From contig OY365806.1 in NCBI GenBank assembly GCA_959347315.1, positions 49,706,342-49,770,341 of the forward strand: a stretch of DNA of 64,000 nt, given 5' to 3'. This DNA is from Bimastos eiseni. Lineage: Eukaryota > Annelida > Clitellata > Crassiclitellata > Lumbricidae. This document shows, piece by piece, positions 36,391-46,690 of this stretch (positions within the stretch are counted from its first letter, which is position 1; every line of letters starts with the position of its first letter). Position numbers and translations under genes: made by a program. Below the pieces are notes generated by a model, which was given only the letters and a program-made list of their open reading frames with translations, ran no database searches and was not told where the DNA came from.

Positions 36391-36704
36391 TAATTACTAT
36401 TATTGGACTGCAATATCACTGGTTCGGATCAGAAGAGTCACTAACGAGTTTCTTATGAAGGGGCTCTTTATGAACGTCAGATTACAATTACAAATGTAAG
36501 ACATTTCAAATGGATTTCTAGGTCGACAGTAATTGCTAACTGATTTCTAATTACTATTATTGGACTGCAATATCACTGGTTCGGATCAGAAGAGTCACTA
36601 ACGAGTTTCTTATGAAGGGGCTCTTTATGAACGTCAGATTAAAATTACAAATGTAAGACATTTCAAATGGATTTCTAGGTCGACAGTAATTGTTAACTCG
36701 TTTC
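36391..36704. repeat. 157-bp tandem duplication, nearly identical copies
   Basis: Copies 36391-36547 and 36548-36704 start with TAATTACTATTATTGGACTG and differ at only a handful of bases by eye, so the duplication is recent. Confidence 0.95.
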
Positions 36705-37182
36705 AATATGTGACTGTATGGTTCCAGTCAATTGAAGCTATAGGCCCTAATGTTAGAAGGCTTTGACCTTTTCCATTTCCTTCATAATTGATGCATTTCG
36801 AGTTTCATCTAAGTCACGTGGACTCAGTAACGATTGAACGCTATTATCTTTACACTCTGAATTATATAGAACACTTAATTGTAGCCGATGAAGACACGGA
36901 AATCGGTGTAACACTGAAAAGAGTCAACAAGGCTGGTGTCGTGATTCACGAGCTTCAACCAGCGGAAGATCTCATTTGAATTGAGTTCAATTTAGGCCTA
37001 TATGAATTTAATATAGCGCTCCTTCAAGACAACTACTCAGAGACGCCCCCGATCCAGGCCCGAGCAAAAAGGACAGTCGTAAGGTGTCGATGAAATTATG
37101 GAAGTTTCGAGTGATCAGAGCGAACATAATCGGCAACATGTTTTTACAATGCAGTGTCATGTCAATTCTGGTCACTCGGTTG
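36705..37182. other. No gene recognised; short ORF
   Basis: The frame at 36788-36979 (63 codons) has plausible composition but no motif. A TTTAATATAGCGCTCCTTCAAGA word lies at about 37008. Confidence 0.35.
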
Positions 37183-37230
37183 GTGGAGAACAGTGACGTT
37201 GCGAGGGGGAGCGAGGGGGCGAACCGCCCC

Positions 37231-37818
37231 AGGCGGCACTTGTCCTAGGGGCGGCATTTTCGGGAAAAAATAAATGAAAAAATATTTTTTTATAACTTGC
37301 ACTCTTCAAGATTCTTGCTGCTCTTGTCTAAACCTAAAGCTTTTTTGCTATTTCTCGACTTAAAACTAACATATACGATATACCGAAGGACCATAGAATG
37401 GCGCCTAGTGTCAATAGACACGCTGCAAAAATAACAATGCCGCCTCTGTCTATTTTGCCATGACTTTCGCACCTATCAAATGATATAAATTTTGCAATAA
37501 TAATAATGCGCAATATGCCGCCTCAGGCGGCACTTGTTCTAGAGGCGGCATTTTTGGAAAAAAATAAATACAAAATTCTTGTTGTATAAATTGCACTCTT
37601 CGAGATTCTTGTTGCTCTTGTCTAAACCAGGCACCATATGATTTCTTGCTTCTTCTCGACTTAAAACTAAAATATACAATATACAGAAGGACCATCGAAT
37701 GGCACTTAGTGTTAATAGATACGCTGCAAAATGGCAATGCCGCTCCTGTCTATCTTGCCATGACTTTCGCACCTATCAAATGAAATAAATTTTGCAATAA
37801 TAATAATGCGCAAATTCT
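37231..37818. repeat. 294-bp tandem duplication inside the hAT element
   Basis: AGGCGGCACTTGT.CTA begins at 37231 and again at 37525. Both copies continue through TTGCACTCTTC.AGATTCTTG and GCCATGACTTTCGCACC to AATAATAATGCGCAA. About 85% identity by eye. Confidence 0.9.
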
Positions 37819-38094
37819 TAGATTGATGAAAAAATCATTCTTTCCTAAGTAAATAGTTGGAATAATTAAGGACAATCTCTGCTTAAATACAAAATTGATT
37901 TATGAAAAAACTTGCAAAATGCATCATGTATTGATGTAAATAAAGTTTTATGAAAATCAGAAATTTGAGTAATGAAAGGCGTTTCTGCCTACCTTGAGTG
38001 ATGAAAAATTAATGCAAAGTTGGATTCCCAATCGAAGTCTATCCTAAATAGAAGTTGGATTTATCAAAAAATCTTTCTTCTATTTGGAAAATTT

Positions 38095-38282
38095 GGATTT
38101 TCAAAACTAAAACTAATTAAAATATACTATTTAAAACCTACTTAAGACTCACAATTAGAGAATCACTACATTCCAATTTAGCATTTCTTTCAGTTGAACG
38201 CTCTTTGACAAGCACAATTAATTAACTTTGACAAGGTTATTAGTAATTTTGCTGCAGGGAAAGCAAGAAAAGTTAATTTTTA
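38095..38282 (+). pseudogene. hAT transposase C-terminal remnant
   Basis: Reading across frame breaks, the fragment shows GFSKLKLIK, then SNLAFLSVERSLT in a second frame, then INFDKVISNFAAGKARKVNF before a TAA. This is the order of the hAT C-terminal dimerisation region. Its strand and place fit a parent element encoded rightward between the termini at 37191 and 38989. Confidence 0.7.
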
Positions 38283-38997
38283 AATTGTAACTGCTAGCAT
38301 GTATAATGAAAGTATGAGACCGTACCGTATCCGTAATCCGTATGATAAGTTCATTCATTACGAAAATTTATATAGCGCCCCTTCAAGGTTACTACTCATG
38401 AGCGCTCAAATTACTCAAAGTTATCAGTTACTAATCTATTCTAAGTACCATACTTACTCTGGTCTCACTATGATTAAACTATTGTTTATGCCTAGGACTT
38501 TCTTTTCAATACGTATAGAGAAAGTATAGGCCCTATGATTTGTATTGTTTAATTTTAATTTTACGGGAAACTTTTTATAATTTTCGATCTAGCCTGCAAG
38601 ACGTTAAGTAACTTTATTGTGAGGATTGCTTTATTTGTTTGTTTTATAACTGGTTAATTTCTTAATTAATACAATCTTATTCTATTTTCATATCTTTATA
38701 TCTGATGATAATGCATTTTAATTAGTCAAAGGACATACAGCTTTAATGTCGACAGTGCATGCTGACGCTGTTACTAACTATAAGTCCTACACTTATTTGA
38801 ATACTGAATAGAATAATCATAATGTATATAAGAGCATAATGAAAGCACTCAAAACAGGCGCCCTATGCCTATCTTCTTGTGCACATCTCGGGGTAGGCCT
38901 ATATATACAAGAACGAAGTGATGGAAAAATAGGCAGGGGCGGCATTTTATACCTTCGCCCCAGGCGGCGCTTTGCCTCGCTAGCCACTGGTGGAGAA

Positions 38998-40052
38998 TGC
39001 TGGAGTGGTTGCTCTATTAGTCCAGTTAATCGAGTTTCAAAATGGCATAGTATGCGTTGAAACGGAGATAGCTTTCTCGTTCTCCGCTGTTTCTGAGTGT
39101 TTTCGATGCGTTTCTGACGCTGTCATCCTTTGCCATCATATCAGTGACACTGCCTGAGATGTGGCTTCGCCCGCTGAAGAGGTCTTCGGGTTGTTCATGA
39201 GCAACAAAGGTCCACCATTAAATGTCGGTGACGATATTCGACCATTCACCGGCTGCTATGTAGGAATGGCCAGATGGATACGCGGACGCAAGTCTTCTAT
39301 CATCTGCAAGAAACTGCAATGGGATCGATGTGTTTTTGTTGCGACTCTCATCGAATGTCGTCGCTCCTCTTCTAATGACGTTGTAAACGAGATCAGGAAC
39401 TTTGAATAACGTGCCAACCATCAGCTTTGAATGAGAATCCATTGTCTGGGTTCTCCGCGGGTGCGGGACTTTACCTTTGTAGACTTTTCTACAGTAATCT
39501 GTTATTCAGCTAAAATAACTGCCTTTCTGAAGGGCATCGCTCTCAGTCGTCATGAAAACAGTTTGGTTCATCGATTCACTACCGTCAACTGGAAAGAGAA
39601 ATCATAACCTTATGCAATAGTCACGACCCTCTGACTCCTGTTACACTGTACCACTAGGCAGAGATTCAACACTTCTTGTTGGAGTTCAGTCGTATCCAGT
39701 GCTTTTTTTCTGGCGGAACGCACCGAAACGGCGCTCCGGCACCTTTTTTCCAATAAACAAATAATAAAAATGGTAATTGTGCAAAAACTCTGGAATTTGA
39801 AATAAAACTTTATAAGTTCAATTTTTTGTTCCGGACAATTCGGCGCCGGACAGTTTGGCGCCAGGACAATTCGGTGACGGACAATCGGCGCCGGATGAGT
39901 TTGTAAGTGCATTTAGACAAGATGTATGTAGTAACTGGCATTTTTAAAGTATTCGGAATTGGAGTAAAATAGTATTCTCCATATTATCCGGCACATGTCT
40001 GGTTATTTTCCCTAGAAAAATGCATTGGTCATTTCAATCCACGTTGATTCAA
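38998..40052. other. No confirmed gene; GGACAATTCGGCGCC minisatellite
   Basis: The frame at 39161-39409 (82 codons) is open but unrecognised. At 39828-39898 a degenerate repeat of about 17 bp, GGACAATTCGGCGCCG, occurs four times. Confidence 0.4.
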
Positions 40053-40175
40053 CAGCAGACACTTGACACCCGTCGCCTCTGAGAGTGAACGGTCGACGAC
40101 AGCGACATCTCGGGGTGACATCAAAGATAGCGGCACTTTCAAGAAGATGGTCACTACAAAGAAAGCGCCGGTCAG

Positions 40176-41645
40176 GAGAGGTGTAGCTAGGGGAGGACAG
40201 TTGGGGACATGTGTCCCCGGGCGCCAAGTTGGAATGGGGCGCCAAAATAAGGACTAAAAATATTATTTTTTATGTTTTGATGCAAACTAATTGATTCCAA
40301 TTAAGTTAGTAAGATCTAGTTTATGGTGCCCCAAAATATTCTCATTGTAAACAGGTTGTAAAGCTTGATTATGGCGCCCCGGTGCCCTCTGATCAGTGAT
40401 CACTAAGAGCCCGTAAGGGCGACATAATACTCCTGACGTATTTCCAAATTGCAAGCTGTGAGCGATCCTTCAGCATTCATCAAATTGAAGCTAATTTTGT
40501 CGTATTTGGAAGCTTTAATGGCACAAGTTCGTCTCAGCAATTTTACTCTTCTTGGCATCGAACGAGAAACGTTGAAGAAAACAAATTTTGATGATGTTAT
40601 GGACCAATTTACAACAATTAAATCATGAAAAGCCGATTTTTAGACTGTTTATGACAGTCATGTATAAATAGCCTTTAGATATATTTTAAATATGTGAAAT
40701 AAATTGGAAAGGCACCGTCTATAAATGAGGTCATGCAATTATGGACAAATTTTGACCTCCTCCCCTCGTCACACGTCGTGACAAAGGTCATAGCCCCCTA
40801 AAATATGACGACACATAGCCCTGCACCTCCTAAAGAAACCCAGTTATGCAGAATGTCAAATGCAGTAGTTATGCACATCTTCTTATATTTATCAAACAAA
40901 ATAATTTTAGCTATAAAATACTAGAACAATGTAAAATGGAGAAAGTAGAATTATTACACTCATCATGCATTCTACAAGATAAAAAGCCCTGGTAGAATAA
41001 TTACATTTATAAAAAAGTTTCATAATGCTAACTTAAAACAATTCAAACTTTACGCTTTTCCATTCTCCCACGGAGAAGCAATGATGCTACTTCATGGAAC
41101 AAATAGAGAGGGCTTGCACTTCATCATCCTGTTCAATGGATATTCCATTCAGATCCACCTCTTTTTTGCCTATCGTATCTACACTCTCTCCATTCTTTGG
41201 GTTTACGGTTACAACCAAGTTAGTTCACGTTTCCGACATAGCGTCGGCGACGTTCAGCGACTCTTTGTGGCCTGAAGCGTTTTCGCGAAATAATTGATTC
41301 CTGCTTGTGTGTTACAGAATGGCTGTCTCACTTCCAAAACCCATATAATTGACACCGAGCGTAAAAGTAAACAATTCAAAAATTAAGAATGCAATAATCA
41401 TAGCCTGCATATTGTTGTCATTGTGGTAAACAATAACTGGTATTTAAGTGGAACTTGTTTAAATTGAGTAAATGTTTTAATAAAATTACGCAGTTTGATG
41501 CCACATTTCTTAAACCCCTCTCCTCGTCACACATCGTCGCATATGTGTGACCCCATTGGCGTGTGACATCTTTTATGGATGGTCTAAAAGGGGCGCCAAA
41601 TCTGTAGTTTTTCGCCGGGCGCAAAATACCATAGCTACACCTCTG
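40176..41645. mobile_element. hAT element, internally deleted, with 8-bp TSD CCGGTCAG
   Basis: The left end reads GAGAGGTGTAGCTAGGGG and the reverse complement of the right end reads CAGAGGTGTAGCTATGG, a near-perfect inverted repeat apart from a C-to-G change in the first base. Exact 8-bp direct repeats CCGGTCAG flank it (40168-40175 and 41646-41653). A transposase C-terminal remnant lies at 40437-40628. The ends differ from those of the 37191-38989 element, so two hAT families are present. At 1.47 kb it is non-autonomous. Confidence 0.9.
40437..40628 (+). pseudogene. hAT transposase C-terminal remnant
   Basis: One frame gives IASCERSFSIHQIEANF. After a frame change it gives LKLILSYLEALMAQVRLS, then NFTLLGIERE, then NFDDVMDQFTTIKS and TGA. 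CERSFS and the L..L.IERE..FDDV..QF pattern mark the hAT dimerisation domain. It lies within the termini described above and points the same way. Confidence 0.75.
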
Positions 41646-41699
41646 CCGGTCAGAACGCGAAACAACGAGGTCCTTCCCACCCCGATGAGGCCCTAGTTC

Positions 41700-43089
41700 T
41701 ATGCATTTGGGTAGCCATTTGCGATATATCAACATAATTGCATAAATCTCATCCTTTCACAATGATTAAGCCAGTTTTAAGCCTGGAAAAGATGAGAGTC
41801 CTACATATTATGGGTTCAGATAGATTGCCTGTAGGGAAATGCAGACATCCAAGGGGTATGACAAACACAAAAACCGTTCGGACGTTTCTTGTGGGGTAAC
41901 TAGGTTCGAAAAGAGTTCTAGCTGTTCTGTGAGCACCAATAGGTATTATCTGACGGATGGAGATTTGATTTTGTAACAAATCCAATGACTTCTTTAGCAC
42001 TGTCATATTAATGAACAAGTTCAGAATCGACGTTGATTCAAATGGAACCGCAAAGTTAAAAGTTATAAACCGGTTTAAAAAATAAATTTATTTCAACTTT
42101 CACATCGAACTGAGCTGAGATCTCCTGTCTGCATAGAGAGTAACGTCCTAGGAAATTTCGGACTTGTCGCTATAAAATGTGCACGTTAATGGAAATTGTG
42201 AAAATTGCTTTGTCTGGCATCTAAATCAGTTCGCGAAGATGAGAAGTTGACTTTCTCTTGACTAGGTCACATATTTTTGCAGCACAATTATTCTGTGACA
42301 TTGATGGTCGGCACTGTGTGATTCTGAGCGCATCTTGCGGATGCAAGCAGCCATTGGACGACATTCTGCAGCACCGTTGATAAGCCCGTCTTTGCGCTAT
42401 ATAAATGCTTAGATGCCCATCAGAACGTATAGAACTGACGGTGATTAAATTTGTGAAGAAAATGAGGTGATGTTATACACCATTACCAAAATTACCTCCG
42501 TTGCGTCCAGGTGAGTAGAGCTGATGTCATCATAGATCAGTGTTACATCCACCTCCTTTGGTCCATTATCCACTTACATGTAGGCCTAATCTTCTTAAGC
42601 CTAATCTTATTAGGCCAAATCGGCTTAAGTGGCATCTTCCTTGTTCCATTATACTGAATCAAGGGTCGACTGACATCAAAGAGAATATATTTGTGAGAGA
42701 TTATGACGAAGTAAAGAAGCAGCCCTGTCTCACACCCTTGCCGACTCAATGACTCGACGAATCAAACCTGAAATTGCGCTACAATTAGGCGGCAAAATTA
42801 CAGTACGTTATATAGCATTATATTTGATATGTGTTGATATTAGCAGTGGTTGTGTATGGAAATACCTCTTTCATTAAATGATTACATTTGATCAGAAGAG
42901 GTTTCTTATCAAGCTATATATGCGTCTTATTGAATTAGGAAGGGATCCGATGTTCTTAATTAACTTTGGCACATATATATCAGACAAGGCTTTTAATAAA
43001 ACACAGTTTTATGTATCAAGAAACATTCTTGAACATAGGTACAGTCGTATAGGAACTGCATGCATTCACACACACATACAAACACTCAC
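41700..43089. other. No gene recognised
   Basis: A palindromic cluster of AGGCCTAATC/CTTAAGCC words lies at 42580-42632, and TTTGCGCTATATAAATG at about 42393. Nothing codes convincingly. Confidence 0.4.
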
Positions 43090-43272
43090 ATTTTATTATA
43101 TACATACATATATACAATACATACATACATACAAACATACATATATATACATACATACATATATACCTACATACATACATACATACGTACATACATGCAT
43201 ACATACATACATACATACATACATACATACATACATACATACATACATACATACAATCATACATACATACCC
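43090..43272. repeat. (ACAT)n microsatellite
   Basis: About 180 bp of ACAT/ATAC tetranucleotides, nearly pure at 43195-43252. It explains the long Thr/His/Ile/Tyr ORF at 42878-43750 and the Met/Cys/Val ORFs opposite. Confidence 0.97.
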
Positions 43273-43464
43273 ACACATTAGACATATACCCAGCATGCAG
43301 CGTAGCATCGTGTTTCCGGTCTGCCACAGTGACTACAGAAACCTAGATGTCGTCCTTGGCAAATCCGTTTCCACACTCTTCCTGAGAATATTGATACTCG
43401 TTGGACGGCAAGCAGTCGCTGCTTCGGATACTAACAGGCCATCATCGATTGTACGACGGATCCC

Positions 43465-43600
43465 TAACCATCGCACCCCTCCCATCGCCCTCCCCCATCG
43501 CCCTACCATCGTACCTCCCATCGCCCTCCCCCATCGCCCTACCATCGTACCTCCCATCGTACCTCCCATCGTACCTCCCATCACCCTCCCTCATCGCCCC
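43465..43600. repeat. CCATCG-rich minisatellite
   Basis: Nested tandem repeats of CCCATCGCCCT and ACCATCGTACCTC units. They stay open in most frames and yield artefactual Pro/Ser/Ile proteins. Confidence 0.9.
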
Positions 43601-43725
43601 CGCAAGAAACGAACGCAAGCAGATAAGATTGTCTCCAGCTTCCTCTCCTTCGCTTCTCCTGTCCATCACAATTTGGCTTCATGTTTCCATAAATCAAGGT
43701 CAATTGGCACACGCGATTCAGGGAG

Positions 43726-43995
43726 GGCAAGGTACAGCAAGGTAAACTGAAATAAGGTAAACTATTATCATTTAAACCAAAATAAGGTAATAAATAATCG
43801 TAATATAATATTAGGTGATATAATATTAGGTTATGGACCATGAGGTAAGCGGAAGTAAGGCAAGGTAGCATGAGGTAAGATATTAATTATGATATATTAA
43901 GTAGGAAGACATACGCTAATTAAGAGAGCATAAGGTGAGGTGATGATAATAAATTAGATCATACTTTTAAGGCAGGATAGCATACGGTAAAATAA
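43726..43995. repeat. Cluster of AGGTAA words
   Basis: About a dozen AGGTAA/AGGTGA/AGGTAG hexamers occur within 270 bp, often preceded by ATA or CATG. It looks like a decayed short tandem repeat, and each unit resembles a 5' splice-site core. Confidence 0.6.
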
Positions 43996-44706
43996 CATGA
44001 GATAAAAACAACACAGGTCGAGCTTATAATTATGAAGTACGACCTGCTTATCTAACCGACCAAGATTTAGCGCTGGGTGATTTATTTAAATACAGCTATT
44101 TAGCCGATAACATGTCCAGATTAGATGAGATTAATCGACTGACACGACTAAAACCAACAATCTGAAACATCAAAGGGGTCGCATTACGAGGAGCGTTGAC
44201 AGGTTTTCAAGGTAAAAACCTTCATCGGACGAAAACAGTGGTGGAGCCGTAGAGCAAAGAGAACCGTAAACGAATTCAAATGGCGTATGTAAAGAACTGC
44301 AATTGTAGTAAATGATTAAATTCGCCGGACAGATCTAAACGACTCATGGATATATTGTGCCATCATCGATCAATCAGTCAGTCAGTTATCGATTTTAAGT
44401 CGGTAACTGACATCGCATCTACGCAAAATTTGTTTGATTGTATCGTTATTGCCCTTAGACACTCGGACATTGTTTCTCAGATTTTTCACATACACCACAT
44501 ATACAATTATACATATGGATAATTAGATTAATGTGTTAACCTGTTCAGTCGACTTTTATTCATAAAAATTATTATTGTAATTATGACTGTTGTTGTACAT
44601 TAGCAACTTATCTAATACCATTAATAAGCACCTTTTATTGTTATATATATATATATAATATTCTGACCTTATTATTCGATGACAGACGTCTGTGTTTCGT
44701 TTGCAG
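43996..44706. other. Upstream region / 5' UTR intron of the receptor gene
   Basis: No coding sequence. A TA run lies at 44642-44658. TGTTTCGTTTGCAG ending at 44706 is a good 3' splice acceptor 16 bp upstream of the receptor start codon, implying a 5' UTR intron. Confidence 0.5.
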
Positions 44707-44722
44707 AGGACCCTGAGGAATT

Positions 44723-46424
44723 ATGTCTGCGAATAACTCCTCCTCTTCTTCTTCCTCCTCCTCCTCACCCAACCACAGTTTCTTTGACGCCTCCTGCCAA
44801 GGAACGACCTATGACGACGATGGAACTCTCCTATCCCTGCGCATCTATTTCTTCTCTTCACTGTTCTTCGTCTTCGTTGGACTGGTGGGCAACACCCTGA
44901 GCATGGTCGTCTTCACATCAAAGGACATGCTGACCGTCTCGTCCAATGCCTACCTGCTACTGCTGGCCGCATCCGATTCACTCTACCTCGTCAGCGTCTT
45001 CTTCACAAAGACGCTGACGATCATGCGCTGCTGGTACTTTGTCAACAGCGAGGCCGACATCGTCAACCGTAGCCACTTCGCCTGCGTATTTCTCCAGTAC
45101 CTCACCGATCTCTTCTCCGACTACTCCACCTGTCTCATCCTTGCCTTCACCATCGAGCGCAGCGTTGCCGTTTTCCTTCCCATTAAGTTCAAGGAGCTGT
45201 GTACCGTCAGGCGAGCCAGAGTGGCCTGTGCCTCCATCTTCGTAGTCGTTGCTTCGTTAATCGCTCCCTACCACATCATCTCGATCGGGGTCTATCCAGA
45301 CTATCATGTCTGTGCCATCCTCGTCGTGCACGAGGCCCTCTTTTCCATCCTATACGTAGTCGAGATGTCCATCTTTCGCGTGGTCCCTGTTCTTCTGATC
45401 GCCATACTCAACGCGTTCATCATTGCTCGCGTCACCCGACTCACGAGGTAATCAATCAATTACTCGATCAGTCAATTAATCAATCAATAAATCAATCAAT
45501 ACACCTTGATATAGCGCCTCTTGAAGAAATCTACTCAAAAAAATCTGCTCAGACTTGCTGTAATATTCCGACCTAACAGCGGCAATCTCTTCTCCGACTA
45601 TACAATATCTCAACACCAAATCTATGGAAAACAATTCGAATTGAAATAAACGGAATTTTAACGAGTCAATTAAATTTAAAATGTAACTTTGTTCAAAACC
45701 TGATGAACGGTAAATGCTCTCGCTTTGTCATTGATTTTGATGCAAGGAAATAATATCACTTCTTTTTCAAATTCATATCATTTTTTATGACCTATTCAAT
45801 TTCTACATGTCAAGTAAAACGCATGATTAATAAATGGCACTTTTGTCTTAATGAGATGAGACAGCTTTTCGTGTTTTTGTCTTGGTAGCATTAACCGCAT
45901 ATCAATAAACACGTATAAGGCCTACATACACAGTATATAGTCTGTAAAATGGTTGCAATGAACGCACTTTTTGAATTGAATTGAAAAGGGAGAAGAACAG
46001 AAGACGCGATGCGGCGCAGAAGCTTCTCGAAAGCAAGAAGAAGAAGAAGAGAAAGAATCTCAAGAGAACGAAGAGCGAGGATCGCAATCTTCAGCTGACG
46101 ATGATCCTCATCCTTGTGTCGATGAGCTACGTCGTCGCATACGTACCAGTGTTGCTGCACTTTGTACTCTACAAGCTCTACCTGTCGAAGGTGATCATAG
46201 TAGAGGGCAGCTGGCTCGACATCATGGGCAACTACTCGAAGGCGCTCTACATCTCCGGATTCGCCATCAACTTCTTTCTTTACACGGTCAGTGGTCGGGT
46301 GTTCCGCGACCAGTTGAAGAACCTCCTCTGTCGTCCATTCATATCTGCCGGAGCCAAACGGAACGGAACGACGACCCACTGCACCCTGGCCACCACCGCC
46401 CCAGAGGTCTCATCCGTGCTCTGA
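44723..46424 (+). CDS. Class A (rhodopsin-like) GPCR, peptide-receptor type, two coding exons
   Basis: Exon 1 codes 44723-45447, the intron 45448-45988 (GT...AG) interrupts an Arg codon, and exon 2 runs 45989-46424; the product is 386 residues. The N-terminus is Ser-rich with N-x-S sequons. TM1 is about 39-63 (GN at 56-57), TM2 75-98 (D85) and TM3 118-148 with C121 and ERS at 145-147 in place of DRY. TM4 is 165-188, C197 in loop 2 can pair with C121, TM5 is 212-237 (P222), TM6 275-302 (P294) and TM7 324-343 ending NFFLY (336-340), a variant of NPxxY. Loop 3 is strongly basic (KKKKKRK). ER and NFFLY recall the FMRFamide/myosuppressin and GPR139/142-like group, so a neuropeptide ligand at the plasma membrane is inferred. 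The C-terminal codons lie in a 112-bp tandem repeat. Confidence 0.88.
45448..45988 (+). other. Receptor gene intron, 541 bp
   Basis: Begins GTAATC after the Thr-Arg codons and ends TTGAAAAG, with a weak pyrimidine tract. The reading frame is kept. Inside, at about 45500-45545, is a TATAGCGCCTCTTGAAGAAAT copy of the dispersed GCGC-word repeat, with AATC tetranucleotides just before it. Confidence 0.75.
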
Positions 46425-46690
46425 CTGCTTGTCCGTCTAGTCATTTCCATTAAGACTCGCCTCACTTCTAAGTGAAAGGAACCCAGTTCACTGTACCATG
46501 GTCACCACCACCCCAGAGGTCTTATCCGTGCTCTGACTGCTCATCCGTCTAGCCATTTCCATTAAGACGCACCTCACTTTTAGGTGAGAGGGGACCAGTT
46601 CACTGTACCCTGGTCAACACCGCCCAAGTGGTCTCATCCGTCTATTCATTTTCATTAAGACTCATCACACTTCTATCAGTTCAAGATACA
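46378..46690 (+). repeat. 112-bp tandem triplication of the receptor's 3' coding end
   Basis: Units start ACTG.ACC.TGG.CA at 46378, 46490 and 46602, exactly 112 bp apart; the third lacks about 15 bp and is truncated. Unit 1 contains the last 13 codons and stop of the receptor. Unit 2 preserves a similar 13-codon reading and stop but lies in the 3' UTR. Confidence 0.93.

Larger units (their letters stand above)
37191..38989. mobile_element. hAT element, internally deleted, with 8-bp TSD
   Basis: The left end reads CAGTGACGTTGCGAGG and the reverse complement of the right end reads CAGTGGCTAGCGAGGC, so the termini form an imperfect inverted repeat starting CAGTG as in hAT transposons. The element is flanked by an exact 8-bp direct repeat GTGGAGAA (37183-37190 and 38990-38997), the target-duplication length of hAT. 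A decayed transposase C-terminus lies inside (38095-38282). At 1.8 kb it is too short for an autonomous copy and must have moved in trans. A 294-bp internal tandem duplication sits near its left end. Confidence 0.9.
40053..41694 (+). pseudogene. Candidate terminal coding exon split by a hAT insertion
   Basis: After an acceptor-like TTCAACAGCAG (ending 40052) one frame is open to 40175 and is rich in Ser, Thr, Lys and charged residues (PVASESERSTTATSRGD and FKKMVTTKKAPV). It is interrupted at the 8-bp target site CCGGTCAG by the element 40176-41645. The same frame, counted across a single copy of the target site, would stop at the TAG at 41692-41694 after 13 more codons. GC-rich third positions resemble the receptor exons at 44.7-46.4 kb. 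No upstream exon was found and the protein family is unknown, so it may be chance. Confidence 0.25.

Noticed and set aside
37081..39060. Host exon interrupted by the first hAT (37191-38989)
   Set aside because: After mentally using one target copy, more than one frame stays open over the short flanks, so openness is not informative.
39161..39442. Overlapping ORFs on both strands after the first hAT
   Set aside because: Both are about 80 codons without motif or splice context; neither can be preferred.
42878..43750. 290-codon ORF, the longest open frame in the window
   Set aside because: It reads through the ACAT microsatellite and the CCATCG minisatellite. Neighbouring frames on both strands are open for the same reason.
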